The notes under the pieces: generated by a model
Told to the model about the DNA's origin: nothing
Databases searched by the model: none
What the model saw: the letters and a program-made list of their open reading frames with translations, nothing else
Made by a program: the position numbers and the translations under genes
Shown here: piece after piece, positions 53,949 through 62,676 of the stretch
Numbering within the stretch: the first letter of the stretch is position 1
Layout: each line of letters starts with the position of its first letter
Source of the DNA: CAVSUB01 sp963816725
GTDB lineage: Bacteria; Acidobacteriota; Vicinamibacteria; Vicinamibacterales; 2-12-FULL-66-21
NCBI GenBank assembly: GCA_963816725.1
Contig: CAWFMC010000010.1
Coordinates: 248,001 to 312,000 of the forward strand
Length of the DNA: 64,000 nt
Reading direction: 5' to 3'

Positions 53949-54764
53949 CTATTCGTGCGACTTCACGTGCTGCCATCCCCCTTCCATCTCGTCGAGCGAC
54001 GCATCCTGGAGCGAGCGGCCGCGCTCCGCCAGATGCCGCTCCATGGCGTCGAAGCGCGCCGTGAACTTGGCGTTGGCCTGACGCAGGGCGACCTCCGGGT
54101 CGATGCCCAGCTTGCGCGACAGATTGGCCATGGTGAAGAGCAGATCGCCCATTTCTTCCGCGGCGCGGGACTGGCTCTCGTGCTGGACCGCCTGCCGCAA
54201 TTCCGCGACCTCCTCCTCGATCTTGTCGAGCACGGAGTCGGTGCGCGCCCAATCGAACCCGACCGCCGCGACCCGCGTGCCGATCTCGTATGAGTGGAGC
54301 AGGGCGGGCAGCGCCTTGGGCAGGCCGCGCAGCAGCGAGCGGGACTCGCCAGCCGCCGCCTGTTCGCGCGCCTTAATCGTCTCCCACTGCTCGACGACGC
54401 GCTGGGGAGTGTCCACACCGGCGGTGGTGCCGAAGACGTGCGGGTGGCGGCGGATCAGCTTCTCGCACACCGCGCGCAACGAGTCAGCCACGGTGAAGTG
54501 TCCTGCGTCCTCCGCGATCCGCGCCAGGAAGACCCCCTCGAACAGGAAGTCGCCGATCTCACCCCGCAGCGCCTGGAGATCGCCGCGGTCGATCGCGTCG
54601 AGCACCTCGTATGTTTCTTCGAGTACGAACTGACGCAGCGACTCGAGCGTCTGCTCGTGATCCCACGGGCACCCACCTGGTCCACGGAGCCGCGCCATGA
54701 TATCGACCAGGCGCTGGAACGCGTCACCGGCTGCCCGATCGGGGTTTTCCTGAGGGAGCGTCAT
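53949..54764 (-). CDS. mazG: nucleoside triphosphate pyrophosphohydrolase MazG
   Basis: Hydrolyses NTPs and dNTPs to monophosphates, with a house-cleaning role. 271 residues, two MazG domains. The first has LRGPGGCPWDHEQTLESLRQF and EETYEVLDAID with EExxE-type metal ligands and LRGEIGDFLFE; the second has EEEVAELRQAVQHES and EEMGDLLFTMANLSRKLG. 36 bp upstream of the permease-phosphatase gene on the same strand, so cotranscription is possible. Divergent from the DUF1844 gene with 25 bp between starts. Confidence 0.95.
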   Translation of the reverse strand: MTLPQENPDRAAGDAFQRLVDIMARLRGPGGCPWDHEQTLESLRQFVLEETYEVLDAIDRGDLQALRGEIGDFLFEGVFLARIAEDAGHFTVADSLRAVCEKLIRRHPHVFGTTAGVDTPQRVVEQWETIKAREQAAAGESRSLLRGLPKALPALLHSYEIGTRVAAVGFDWARTDSVLDKIEEEVAELRQAVQHESQSRAAEEMGDLLFTMANLSRKLGIDPEVALRQANAKFTARFDAMERHLAERGRSLQDASLDEMEGGWQHVKSHE

Positions 54765-54789
54765 CAGGCCGGTATGCTAGCATTCGGAG

Positions 54790-55086
54790 GTGGAAAACGA
54801 GGATCCTCAGCAGCCTTCCGGCATCGATTTCGCCGGCTTCGTTCTGTCGTTGGCGACGACGGCCGCGGTCCAGTTCGGCGACATTCCCGACCCGAACACA
54901 GGCGAGCGCGCCGAGCCGAATCTGCCCGCCGCCGGCCAGATGATCGAAATTCTGACGATGCTGCAGGCGAAGACGAAAGGCAACCTGCTGCCGCCCGAGT
55001 CCCAGCTGATCGACGACCTGCTCTACGAGCTCCGCATGCGTTTCGTCCAGGCCCAGGAAGGCGAGAAGCGCATCATCTACCCGTAG
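54790..55086 (+). CDS. DUF1844 family protein
   Basis: 98-residue protein with the DUF1844 pattern: FAGFVLSLATTAAVQFGDIPDP, then NLPAAGQMIEILTMLQAKTKGNL and LLYELRMRFVQ. The family is widespread in acidobacteria and deltaproteobacteria and has no known function. GTG start; GGAGG at 54787 and upstream overlaps the start region. Predicted helical and soluble. It is followed after 33 bp by an MBL-fold hydrolase and may be in the same operon. Confidence 0.85.
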   Translation: MENEDPQQPSGIDFAGFVLSLATTAAVQFGDIPDPNTGERAEPNLPAAGQMIEILTMLQAKTKGNLLPPESQLIDDLLYELRMRFVQAQEGEKRIIYP

Positions 55087-55119
55087 CCGCCCCTCCTCGC
55101 GGGGGCCGCATCATCCGTT

Positions 55120-55887
55120 GTGAAGATCACGTTTCTCGGAACCGGCACGTCGCACGGCGTGCCGATGATCGGATGCGACTGCGCCGTCTGCAGGTCCACT
55201 GACCCCAGGGATCGGCGGATGCGCACGTCGGTGCTGGTGGCGACCGACGATGGCGGGCAGCTGCTGGTCGACACCGGACCCGACCTGCGTGCCCAGGCCT
55301 TGTTGCACGACATCCGCCGGGTGGACGGTGTCCTCTTCACGCACGGCCACGCCGACCATATCTTCGGGCTCGACGAAGTCCGCCGCTATAACTGGCTGCA
55401 GCGCCGGTCGATGGTCTGCTTCGGCGACGAATGGACCCTGGCTGACATTCGCCGCGCGTTCGGCTACGTGTTCGACCCGGATCGAGCCACCGGCGGCGGG
55501 GTTCCCGAGATCGAGTTGTTCCGCATTGTCGGTCCCTTTTGCGTGGGCCGGCAGGAGGTGCAACCCGTCAAGGTAATGCACGGGGTCCGGCCGATCCTCG
55601 GGTATCGCCTGGGCCGGTTCGCGTATCTCACCGACTGCAGCGAAATCCCGGACGAGTCGTGGCCGTTGCTGCAGGATCTGGACGTCCTCGTGCTGGACGC
55701 GCTCCGCATCAAGCCGCACCCGACCCACTTTTCGCTGCCCGAAGCCATCGCGGCGGCGCGCCGCATCGGCGCGCAGCGCAGCTACTTCACCCACATCTGT
55801 CACGATCTCTCCCACGCCGGCATCTCCGCCACCCTGCCGCCCGGGATGGAGCTGGCCTATGATGGGCTGATGCTGGAGTGCCGATGA
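55120..55887 (+). CDS. MBL-fold metallo-hydrolase (PhnP-like)
   Basis: 255 residues, GTG start. Zinc motifs: LFTHGHADHIFGLDEVR (HxHxDH), the later TDCSEIPDE and the terminal THICHDLSHAG. The N-terminus MKITFLGTGTSHGVPMIGCDCAVC with DPRDRRMRTSVLV carries the extra cysteines of the PhnP-like group (cyclic phosphodiesterases). No phosphonate genes are near, so the substrate is open. Lies between DUF1844 and ribF. Confidence 0.87.
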   Translation: MKITFLGTGTSHGVPMIGCDCAVCRSTDPRDRRMRTSVLVATDDGGQLLVDTGPDLRAQALLHDIRRVDGVLFTHGHADHIFGLDEVRRYNWLQRRSMVCFGDEWTLADIRRAFGYVFDPDRATGGGVPEIELFRIVGPFCVGRQEVQPVKVMHGVRPILGYRLGRFAYLTDCSEIPDESWPLLQDLDVLVLDALRIKPHPTHFSLPEAIAAARRIGAQRSYFTHICHDLSHAGISATLPPGMELAYDGLMLECR

Positions 55888-55930
55888 CGCGGGCAGATCG
55901 TGAGCGGCGCGCCGGCGCCGCGATCGCCTC

Positions 55931-56866
55931 ATGAACGTCGCCCGCTTCCCGGACGACCCGCCGGTCCGCTGGCACCAGCCGGTCATCGCCCTCGGCAACT
56001 TCGACGGCCTGCACCGCGGCCACATGAAGATCATCGATCGCGTCAGGCGCCGGGCCGGCGAGCGCGCCGGCACGCCCGCCGCGATGACGCTCGATCCGCA
56101 CCCGCCCCGTGTGCTCCGTCCGGACAAGGCCCCGCCGCTGCTGATGACAATGGACCAGAAGCTCGAGGCGCTGGGACGGGCCGGCATGCAGGGCGTCGCG
56201 GTGGTGCGGTTCACACCCGAGCTCTCGCTGTGGGATCCGGAAGCGTTCGTGCGCGCCGTGCTGGTCGAGTGGCTCCATGTTGCGGAGGTGTGGGTCGGCG
56301 CGAACTTCCTGTTTGGGCACGAGCGGGCCGGGACCTTCAGCGTGCTGCGCAGCCTCGGGGCGCGCTACGGGTTTCGCGCCGAGAAGATCGATCCCGTGCG
56401 CTACAAGGATTTCGTCGTCAGCAGCACGCGGGTCCGCCGGCTGGTGCAGGAAGGACGGGTCGACGAAGCGGCGGCGCTCCTCGGGCATCACTACTTCATC
56501 GACGGAACGGTGGCCCGCGGCGCCGGCCGGGGACGCTCGATCGGATTCCCGACCGCGAATCTCGAGACGGCCAACGAGCTGCTGCCGCCGTCGGGCGTCT
56601 ACGTCACCACGCTCTCGGTGGACGGCCTCGTGCTGCCGTCGATCACGAACGTCGGCCTGCGTCCGACGTTCGGCGACGTCGATCGGGTGATGGTCGAAAC
56701 GCACGTGTTCGACCTCGATCGCGACCTGTACGGGCAGACCCTCCGGTTGTCGTTCGTCCAGCGCCTCCGTGACGAGCGCACGTTCCCGGATGTCGACGCG
56801 CTCCGGGCCCAGATTGACGCCGACTGCCGCAGCGCGCGGCGGCTGTTCGTGCGCATTTCGCTGTAG
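55931..56866 (+). CDS. ribF: bifunctional riboflavin kinase/FAD synthetase
   Basis: Makes FMN from riboflavin and FAD from FMN, 311 residues. The N-terminal nucleotidyltransferase has ALGNFDGLHRGHMKIIDRV and VGANFLFGHERAGT. The linker has VVSSTRVRRLVQEG. The C-terminal flavokinase domain has GRSIGFPTANLE (ATP/Mg), YVTTLSVDG, NVGLRPTFG and ETHVFDLDRDLYGQ. Complete family features. ATG 43 bp after the MBL gene. Confidence 0.96.
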   Translation: MNVARFPDDPPVRWHQPVIALGNFDGLHRGHMKIIDRVRRRAGERAGTPAAMTLDPHPPRVLRPDKAPPLLMTMDQKLEALGRAGMQGVAVVRFTPELSLWDPEAFVRAVLVEWLHVAEVWVGANFLFGHERAGTFSVLRSLGARYGFRAEKIDPVRYKDFVVSSTRVRRLVQEGRVDEAAALLGHHYFIDGTVARGAGRGRSIGFPTANLETANELLPPSGVYVTTLSVDGLVLPSITNVGLRPTFGDVDRVMVETHVFDLDRDLYGQTLRLSFVQRLRDERTFPDVDALRAQIDADCRSARRLFVRISL

Positions 56867-56875
56867 AATCTGCCT

Positions 56876-57187
56876 ATGTCCGAATCGAGCGGGACCGAGG
56901 ACGAGTCGACGCTGGTCCTGCGCATCTCCATTCCTGCCCGGTCCGAGTACCACGTGATCGTGAGGCAGATGGCCGCGAAGGTGGCGGCGTACCTCGGAAA
57001 CACCGAGCAGGAAGTGGCGGCGGCCGGGGCGGCGCTCGAGACGCTCGCCGCGCAGGTCACCGTTGCCGGCGAGGTGGAGGCCGACGCGACCTTCGAGTTT
57101 CACCAGTCCGGCGAGGCGCTGCTGATGCGGGCCCGATGCGCCGGCCGATCGGCCGACGCCTCCTGGCCATTGCCGTCGCGGACCTAG
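56876..57187 (+). CDS. small protein of unknown function
   Basis: 103 residues, starting 9 bp after ribF. Not recognised with confidence. The opening LVLRISIPARSEYHVIVRQMAAKVAAYLG followed by a helix looks like the start of anti-sigma regulatory/HATPase proteins, but the ATP-binding boxes are absent. It then runs a central AAAGAALETLAAQV helix and a beta-like FEFHQSGEALLMRARC. The position between ribF and cysS and in-frame GC codon use suggest a real gene. It may be a truncated or divergent ATPase-like regulator. Confidence 0.6.
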   Translation: MSESSGTEDESTLVLRISIPARSEYHVIVRQMAAKVAAYLGNTEQEVAAAGAALETLAAQVTVAGEVEADATFEFHQSGEALLMRARCAGRSADASWPLPSRT

Positions 57188-57220
57188 CGCGGAGTCCGCG
57201 CACCGACGACCGCACCATCC

Positions 57221-58646
57221 ATGCGCCTTTACAACACGCTTACCCGCCGCGAGGAAGACTTCGCGCCGTCGCGCGACAACCAGGTGCGCATGTACTCGTG
57301 CGGCTTGACGGTCTACGCACGCGGGCACATCGGTAACTTCCGGACCTTCGTCGCGGTCGACGTGCTCCGCCGGGCCCTGAAGTATCAAGAGGGCTTCGAC
57401 ATGCTCCACGTCATGAACTTCACGGACGTGGACGATCGCACCATCCTCGAATCGAACAAGGCCGGCGTGCCGCTGCGCGAGTACACGGATCGTTTCATCG
57501 CCGCCTATCGCGAGGATTCGGCCGCGCTCGGGATCGAGGCCCCGGAGCAGCAGCCGCGCGCCACCGACGACGAAAACATCAGGGCGATGACGGATACGAT
57601 CAGCGCCCTCGAGCAGCGGCGCCACACCTATCAGAGCGACGGCTCGGTCTACTTCAAGATTTCCACGTTTCCCGAATACGGCCGGCTGGCCCGGCTCGAT
57701 CACACCGGGATCAAGAGCGGCGCGCGGGTCGACAGCGACAAGTACGAAAAAGACGACGCCCGGGACTTCGTGCTGTGGAAGGCGAGCAAGCCGGGTGAGC
57801 CGGCGTGGACGCCGTCCTTTGGCGCGGGTCGCCCAGGCTGGCACATCGAGTGCTCGGCCATGGCGCTGCGGCTGCTCGGATCGCCGATCGACCTGCACGC
57901 CGGCGGCGTCGATCTGATCTTTCCGCATCACGAGAACGAGATCGCGCAGAGCGAGGGGGCGACCGGGCACCAGTTCTCGCGCTTCTGGATGCACGTCGAG
58001 CACCTGATGATCGAGGAGGAAACGGGCCATACGGACAAGATGTCCAAGTCGCTCGGCAACGTCTTCAACCTCGCCGATATCGTCGAACACGGGTATCGTC
58101 CGTCGGCGCTGCGATATCTGTATCTCGGCGTCCATTATCGCAAGCAGCTGAAGTTCTCCTGGACGGCGATGTCGCAGGCCGAGGAATCGCTCAAGCGGCT
58201 GACCGATTTTCTGGCCCGGCTCGACACAGTGCCCGCAGGTGCGACGCACGAGGCCGTCGCGACCCGCCTCGGCGAGGCGCGCGATCAGTTCCGGGCGCAC
58301 ATCGCCGCCGACCTGAACACGGCCGCGGGCATCGGTGTGATTTTCGATTTGGTGCGCGCCCTGAACTCGTCGATCGACAGCGGCGAGGTCAGCGACGCCG
58401 ACGCGGCGGCGATCCGCGAGGCATTCGCCGAGTTCGACAAGGTGCTCGGTATCCTTTCGCTTCGGGCCGCAGAGGACGAGCGGCCGCCCGTGCCGGTGGC
58501 CGAGATCGAGCAGTTGATCGCCGCGCGCCGGGCCGCGCGGTTGGCGCGCAATTTCGCTGAAGCGGATCGCATTCGCACCGATCTCGACAGCCCGCGGCAT
58601 CACCCTCGAGGACAGTGGCGCCGTGACGCGGTGGAAGCGGAAATAG
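57221..58646 (+). CDS. cysS: cysteinyl-tRNA synthetase, frameshift near the C-terminus
   Basis: Class Ia enzyme charging tRNA-Cys. Begins MRLYNTLTRREEDF; HIGH-type YARGHIGNFRTF, zinc/Cys-binding region with GWHIECSAMALRLLG and HHENEIAQSE, and KMSKS in DKMSKSLGN. Conserved sequence ends at FAEADRIRTDLDS. One extra C in CCC at 58591-58593 shifts the frame. Removing it restores RGITLEDSG and a TRWKRK end at TAG 58644-58646, just before the next gene. As written, the frame runs on to 58777 through unrelated residues. About 474 residues when repaired, the usual length. Confidence 0.92.
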
Positions 58647-58665
58647 CCGACGCCTCGATCCAGCC

Positions 58666-59991
58666 ATGGACGCGCCCCAGATCAGGACCTCGCTGCCGGG
58701 CCCGAACGCCAGGGCGATCATCGAGCGCGACGCAAAGTACGTCTCTCCGTCCTACACCCGTGACTACCCGTTCGTGATTGCCCGTGGCGAGGGGGCGGTG
58801 GTCGAGGACGTCGACGGCAATCGGTTCCTGGACTGCGCCGCCGGCATCGCCGTCAATTCCACTGGCGTTTCGCATCCCGACGTCGTGCGCGCGATTGCGG
58901 ATCAGGCGGGGAAGTTCATCCACATGTCAGGGACGGACTTCTACTATGAGCCGCAGGTCCGGTTGGCCGAAAAGCTGGCTTCGATCGCGCCGATCGACGG
59001 TGATGTCCGAACGTTCTTCGCCAACTCCGGCACCGAGACGACCGAAGCGGCCATCAAGCTGTCGCGGTATCACACCAAGCGGCAGGGCGTCATCGCGTTT
59101 CTCGGCGCGTTTCATGGGCGATCGCTCGGCTCGCTGGCGCTGACCGCGAGCAAGGCCATCCAGCGCCGCGGCTTCGGTCCCTTCATGCCGGGCGTGCACC
59201 ACGCGCCGTATCCGGATCCGTATCGCTTCAACGGCAGCGCCGACGCGTGTGCCGAGGCATGCCTGTCGTTCCTGACCGACCAGCTGTTCGTGCATCTGGC
59301 CTCACCCGACGAAATCGCCGCGATTGTCGTCGAGCCGATCCAGGGTGAAGGCGGCTACCTCGTCCCCCCTCCGTCTTTTCTGCACGGACTGCGCGAGCTG
59401 ACCAGGCAGCATGGGATGCTGCTGGTGGTGGACGAAGTCCAGTCCGGGATGGGGCGGACGGGCCGGATGTTCGCCTCCGATCACATCGGGCTGCGCGCCG
59501 ACATCGTCAACATCGCGAAAGGGATCGCGTCGGGGCTGCCGCTCGGGGTGACCTGTGCCCGCGCGGAGGTGATGACCTGGCCGCCGGGTGCGCACGCCAG
59601 CACGTTCGGCGGCAACCCGGTTTCGTGCGCGGCGGCGAACGCGACCATCGCGCTGTTGGAGGAGTCGCTGGTGGCCAACGCCGCGGCGGTGGGTGGTTAC
59701 CTGATGGATGCCATCCGGTCGCTGGCCGACAAACATCCGCTCATCGGTGACGTCCGAGGCAAGGGGCTGATGATCGGGATCGAGCTGGTGCAGGATCGCG
59801 TGACCAAGGTCCGCGCCGTCGAGGAGCGGAACGCGCTGGTGCAGGCCATGTTCCGCCGCGGCGTGCTCGTCCTCGGTGCCGGCCGCAACGCGTTGCGGCT
59901 CGCGCCGCCGCTCGTTCTGTCGAAGGCGCAGGCCGACAGCGTCGTTCGAGTGATGGACGAGGCGCTCACCGAGGTTGCGACCAAGGGCTGA
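58666..59991 (+). CDS. class III (acetylornithine-type) aminotransferase
   Basis: PLP transaminase of the omega-amino group, 441 residues. Motifs: FLDCAAGIAVNSTGVSHP, NSGTETTEAAIKLSR, GAFHGRSLG, EPIQGEGGY, VDEVQSGMGRTG and the PLP lysine in NIAKGIASGLPLG, then STFGGNPVSCAA. This matches the archaeal/acidobacterial acetylornithine and 4-aminobutyrate aminotransferase group. Exact substrate not determinable. It starts 19 bp after the repaired end of cysS. Its TGA stop lies inside a heptamer array. Confidence 0.9.
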   Translation: MDAPQIRTSLPGPNARAIIERDAKYVSPSYTRDYPFVIARGEGAVVEDVDGNRFLDCAAGIAVNSTGVSHPDVVRAIADQAGKFIHMSGTDFYYEPQVRLAEKLASIAPIDGDVRTFFANSGTETTEAAIKLSRYHTKRQGVIAFLGAFHGRSLGSLALTASKAIQRRGFGPFMPGVHHAPYPDPYRFNGSADACAEACLSFLTDQLFVHLASPDEIAAIVVEPIQGEGGYLVPPPSFLHGLRELTRQHGMLLVVDEVQSGMGRTGRMFASDHIGLRADIVNIAKGIASGLPLGVTCARAEVMTWPPGAHASTFGGNPVSCAAANATIALLEESLVANAAAVGGYLMDAIRSLADKHPLIGDVRGKGLMIGIELVQDRVTKVRAVEERNALVQAMFRRGVLVLGAGRNALRLAPPLVLSKAQADSVVRVMDEALTEVATKG

Positions 59992-60018
59992 GGGCTCAAG
60001 GCAGGCTTCGGGCTTCAC
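59985..60018. repeat. heptamer array, units GGGCTNA and GCTTCNN
   Basis: Two GGGCTGA/GGGCTCA words contain the aminotransferase stop codon (59989-59991), followed after 6 bp by two GCTTCGG/GCTTCAC words. The words recall the GGCTTCAGG reading of the array at 18.9 kb on the other strand. Confidence 0.6.
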
Positions 60019-60125
60019 GCTGCTGGCCAGACAAGCTTCACGCTGATTCTGGCGGCGGTTGTCCGGCGCCCGTGTTCGCCGTCGCCGGGACTCCTGCGGA
60101 GCGCAGTGATTGCAGGGGAGACTGA

Positions 60126-61136
60126 TCAGGCAGGGCGGCTGACTGGCACATGCTCCCGGCGGCGTGCTGCCGCCAGCATCAGCGATCCGACGGCGCCCAT
60201 GGCGATGACCGGGCCCCAGGCCTGGAGCAACGGCGTCGAGTCGAACGGCAGGTCCCCCCACATCACCATGATGGACAGCGGATTTCCCACGACCGTTGCC
60301 ACGATCGCCCACCATCGACCGCGTGCGAGCGAGCTCACGCCCATCGCCAGAAGGAGCAGCGCGAGCGGCGAGACCGCCAGCGCGAGTCTGACGTGGTAGG
60401 AAAACCGCATGCGGTTCAGTTCTGTCTCTGAGCCGGGAACGTGGCGCAGCGCGCCTATCTGTCGGTCGAGTTCGGCAAACGGCATCTCGTTCGGCCCAGG
60501 CGTCAAGGCGACCGGCCGCGGGCGGCCGTCGCGCTCGGCGAGAGCGTTGGCAATCACCTGGCGGAAGCGTTGGTTTCCGGTTGGTACGAGCCACGCCGTC
60601 GCAGCCAGCGTGAGGAGCCCGACCGACACCGCGATCGCCGCGAGGCGGACCAGCGCGACGCGCGAGCGCAGAACCGCGCGGCCGCGGAGAGCCAGCAGCG
60701 CACCCGCCAGGAGCCCGAGCGGGAGTGCCAGGCCGAGCGCCTGGGGCACGAGCAGTGGGGCGACCTGGAGGAAGAGGCTTGAAGTCAACCACCGCTGATG
60801 CATTTGGAGGAGCGGCGGTGCGATGAGCGTGGCCGTCAACAATGCAACTGCTGCGAGCGTGAAGGCGACCAGCCGGCCGATGACGTGATCGTCTTCCGTG
60901 ACGAAGCCGGTCGCGAAGCGACGGATGCAGGACCACGCCACCGGGCCGGCCAATCGGGCCAGCGATTGGTAGCCTCGCGCCAGGGCGCGGCGTCGGGGCC
61001 ACGGTCCTGGTTGCCGGGCCGACTCCCGGTGTTCGTGCTGGAGGTCGGCGACCGCCGGCGCAATCAGACGGGTCGTTGTCCGCCGATCGAGGATGCGCTG
61101 CGCAAGAAGGAGGACGCGTGCGCCTGGCGTCCTCAT
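60126..61136 (-). CDS. LptF/LptG-like permease with N-terminal prefix
   Basis: 336 residues. About 1-75 is a basic cytosolic prefix (APAVADLQHEHRES, ALARGYQSLARLAG) like the prefixes seen on acidobacterial permeases. TM segments follow at about 88-108 and 120-150 (QALGLALPLGLLAGALLAL), 160-183, 255-275 and 285-330. The LPQALGLALPLGLLAG pattern and the soluble loop fit the LptF/YjgP-YjgQ fold. It is small for LptF and lacks a partner here. ATG overlaps the padR stop (ATGA), so PadR probably controls it. Confidence 0.65.
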   Translation of the reverse strand: MRTPGARVLLLAQRILDRRTTTRLIAPAVADLQHEHRESARQPGPWPRRRALARGYQSLARLAGPVAWSCIRRFATGFVTEDDHVIGRLVAFTLAAVALLTATLIAPPLLQMHQRWLTSSLFLQVAPLLVPQALGLALPLGLLAGALLALRGRAVLRSRVALVRLAAIAVSVGLLTLAATAWLVPTGNQRFRQVIANALAERDGRPRPVALTPGPNEMPFAELDRQIGALRHVPGSETELNRMRFSYHVRLALAVSPLALLLLAMGVSSLARGRWWAIVATVVGNPLSIMVMWGDLPFDSTPLLQAWGPVIAMGAVGSLMLAAARRREHVPVSRPA

Positions 61137-61438
61137 CGTGCCGTCTCCGGTCGAAGAGCCAGCGCAAGCGCGGTCAGCGCGCCTTGCAGGCGACGGCCGA
61201 GTGGCGTCGGCTCGTACCGGCGGCGGGGCAGGCCGCCGTGTTCAGGGGCGTCCTCATCCACCCGCGACAGCACGTAACCTTTGTCTTCCATGCGGCCCAG
61301 GGTGACGTAGACGGTTCCGCGCTTCAGCGCCCCGCTGGACGCTTCGACCAGCTGAAGGCCGTACAGACCGGGCTGATCGCATAGAAGGTCGAGCACTAGG
61401 GCTTCCTTGGCGGAAAGGCGCGGCGCAGCGGGTGACAT
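61133..61438 (-). CDS. PadR-family transcriptional regulator
   Basis: 101-residue winged-helix repressor. Core: SAKEALVLDLLCDQPGLYGLQLVE, then SGALKRGTVYVTLGRMEDKGYVLSR and the wing RRRYEPTPLGRRL. Only the N-terminal DNA-binding domain is present, as in the short PadR subfamily. It is translationally coupled to the LptF-like permease. An inverted repeat overlapping its likely promoter is a candidate operator. Ligand unknown. Confidence 0.9.
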   Translation of the reverse strand: MSPAAPRLSAKEALVLDLLCDQPGLYGLQLVEASSGALKRGTVYVTLGRMEDKGYVLSRVDEDAPEHGGLPRRRYEPTPLGRRLQGALTALALALRPETAR

Positions 61439-61443
61439 GCGGT

Positions 61444-61466
61444 CAGTCTTACAATTTATAAGACTG
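61444..61466. promoter_or_regulatory. candidate PadR operator
   Basis: A perfect inverted repeat CAGTCTTA-N7-TAAGACTG sits 5 bp upstream of the padR start in an AT-rich island. On the padR strand its centre includes TATAAA, a possible -10, so a bound dimer would block its own promoter. The sequence is direct observation; the binding is inferred. Confidence 0.6.
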
Positions 61467-61591
61467 ATGTCAAGACGGGCCGGGAGGGCCGCTGCGGACA
61501 GGCTCGTCGGGGTGCGGCGTCACGTCAGGAAACACTTGGACGGCGTCGACGAGTCAACGCGTGGCCGCTTGGCGACCCGCTTGCTCATCGC

Positions 61592-61960
61592 ATGACGCTC
61601 GAACGGCAGGCACTCGGCAAAGCGGGGGAGAATCGGGCGGAGCGCGAGTTGTGCCGCTGCGGGTACGCAATTCTCGCGCGGCGTTACCGCACGGCGCATG
61701 GCGAAATCGACCTCATCGCCCGGGATGGCGAGGCCATCGTGTTCGTCGAGGTCAAGGCGCGGATGACGGCGGAGTTCGGCACCGCGGCGGAGGCGGTGAC
61801 CGCGGCCAAGCAGCGGCGGCTGGTGGCGATGGCCACGGACTACCTGGTGCGGCATCGGCTGACCGAGCGGCCGTGCCGGTTCGACGTCGTGGCGCTCGAT
61901 CTCGCCTCGGACGATGCGGGTGCGCAGGTCACCATCTACCGGAATGCGTTCGATGCGTGA
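61592..61960 (+). CDS. YraN family endonuclease-like protein (UPF0102)
   Basis: 122 residues. Motifs are LGKAGENRAERELCRCGYAILARRYR, GEIDLIARDGEAIVFVEVKAR (the EVK nuclease core) and AVTAAKQRRLVAMATDYL. It belongs to the UPF0102/YraN group, with the endonuclease-like fold of Holliday-junction resolvases. Biological role unclear. ATG at 61592; divergent from padR. Confidence 0.92.
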   Translation: MTLERQALGKAGENRAERELCRCGYAILARRYRTAHGEIDLIARDGEAIVFVEVKARMTAEFGTAAEAVTAAKQRRLVAMATDYLVRHRLTERPCRFDVVALDLASDDAGAQVTIYRNAFDA

Positions 61961-61969
61961 GCCGTTTTC

Positions 61970-61999
61970 TTGATTCCGTTTCGGGGCGTGTGGTACGAT
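61970..61999 (+). promoter_or_regulatory. promoter of tRNA-Gly
   Basis: TTGATT, an 18-bp spacer and TACGAT, with TG one base before the -10 (TGG-TACGAT). A start near 62006 gives a 50-nt leader before tRNA-Gly at 62058. Confidence 0.5.
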
Positions 62000-62057
62000 T
62001 GGCGTTCTCGGTGAGCGGAAATGTGCGTCGCGCCGAGGCGGCGTACGGCGTCGGTGA

Positions 62058-62132
62058 GCGGGAATAACTCAGTGGTAGAGTGCGACCTTGCCAAGGTCGA
62101 AGTCGCGGGTTCGAATCCCGTTTCCCGCTCCA
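62058..62132 (+). tRNA. tRNA-Gly (anticodon GCC)
   Basis: 75 nt including an encoded CCA (62130-62132). Acceptor GCGGGAA pairs with TTCCCGC (62122-62128). Anticodon stem CGACC/GGTCG with loop TTGCCAA, anticodon GCC at 62090-62092. The T arm has GGTTCGAATCC. All arms fold. Confidence 0.97.
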
Positions 62133-62222
62133 ATTCCGCGGCGTCCCCTGGCGAAGGGAGGCGCCGGCCGCGTCTGCGGCCCCGTGTCACCGCCATCCGG
62201 CGACGTCCATCCGCCCTGCTCG

Positions 62223-62243
62223 TCCGGTCTGGACACGACCGGA
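62223..62243 (+). terminator. hairpin between the two tRNA genes
   Basis: TCCGGTC and GACCGGA form a 7-bp stem with a 7-nt loop, 91 bp after tRNA-Gly and 50 bp before tRNA-Cys. No U-run follows. Possible processing or weak termination signal. Confidence 0.3.
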
Positions 62244-62292
62244 GATCCCCTGTAAAGATGTAGTCGCCCGACAGGGTGCATCGGTCTCGATC

Positions 62293-62366
<74 letters not shown>

Positions 62367-62391
62367 ATTCTAACTTAATCACCGCTGTCAC

Positions 62392-62673
62392 TTACGGGCG
62401 TTGCGGTTTCGCCCGCCCGCCCACTTCGGAGCATTTCGGACCAATACGCCGAACAATCGCTCCTCGACGGCTGGTCACTGCGGCCCGGTGCGACCCGTCG
62501 ACGACGTGGGTGTAGATGCCCAACGTCGTCGAAATGCTGGCGTGTCCGAGTTGCTCCTGCGCGATCTTGGCCGGCACTCGAAGGTCGTTGAGCAGAGACG
62601 AATGGATGTGGCGGAACTGATGCCACGTCACGCGTCCCAAACCCACGGAGCAAGTGAACACCTGGTGCGCGGA
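62392..62673 (-). pseudogene. C-terminal remnant of a phage-type tyrosine integrase
   Basis: About 90 codons ending 26 bp from tRNA-Cys. The residues VTWHQFRHIHSSLLNDL, IAQEQLGHASIST and IYTHVVD carry three of the catalytic signatures (HxxR as HQFR, His of LGHAS, Tyr of IYTHV) of tyrosine recombinases. The frame is closed upstream by a stop (62674-62676), so the N-terminal domain and the first catalytic Arg are missing. It is a decayed end of an element that integrated at the tRNA-Cys 3' end. Confidence 0.85.
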
Positions 62674-62676
62674 CTA

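Noticed and set aside
58647..58777. Extended C-terminal tail of CysS as written
   Set aside because: The tail is unrelated Arg/Pro/Ser-rich sequence lying within the next gene; a one-base correction gives the normal end.
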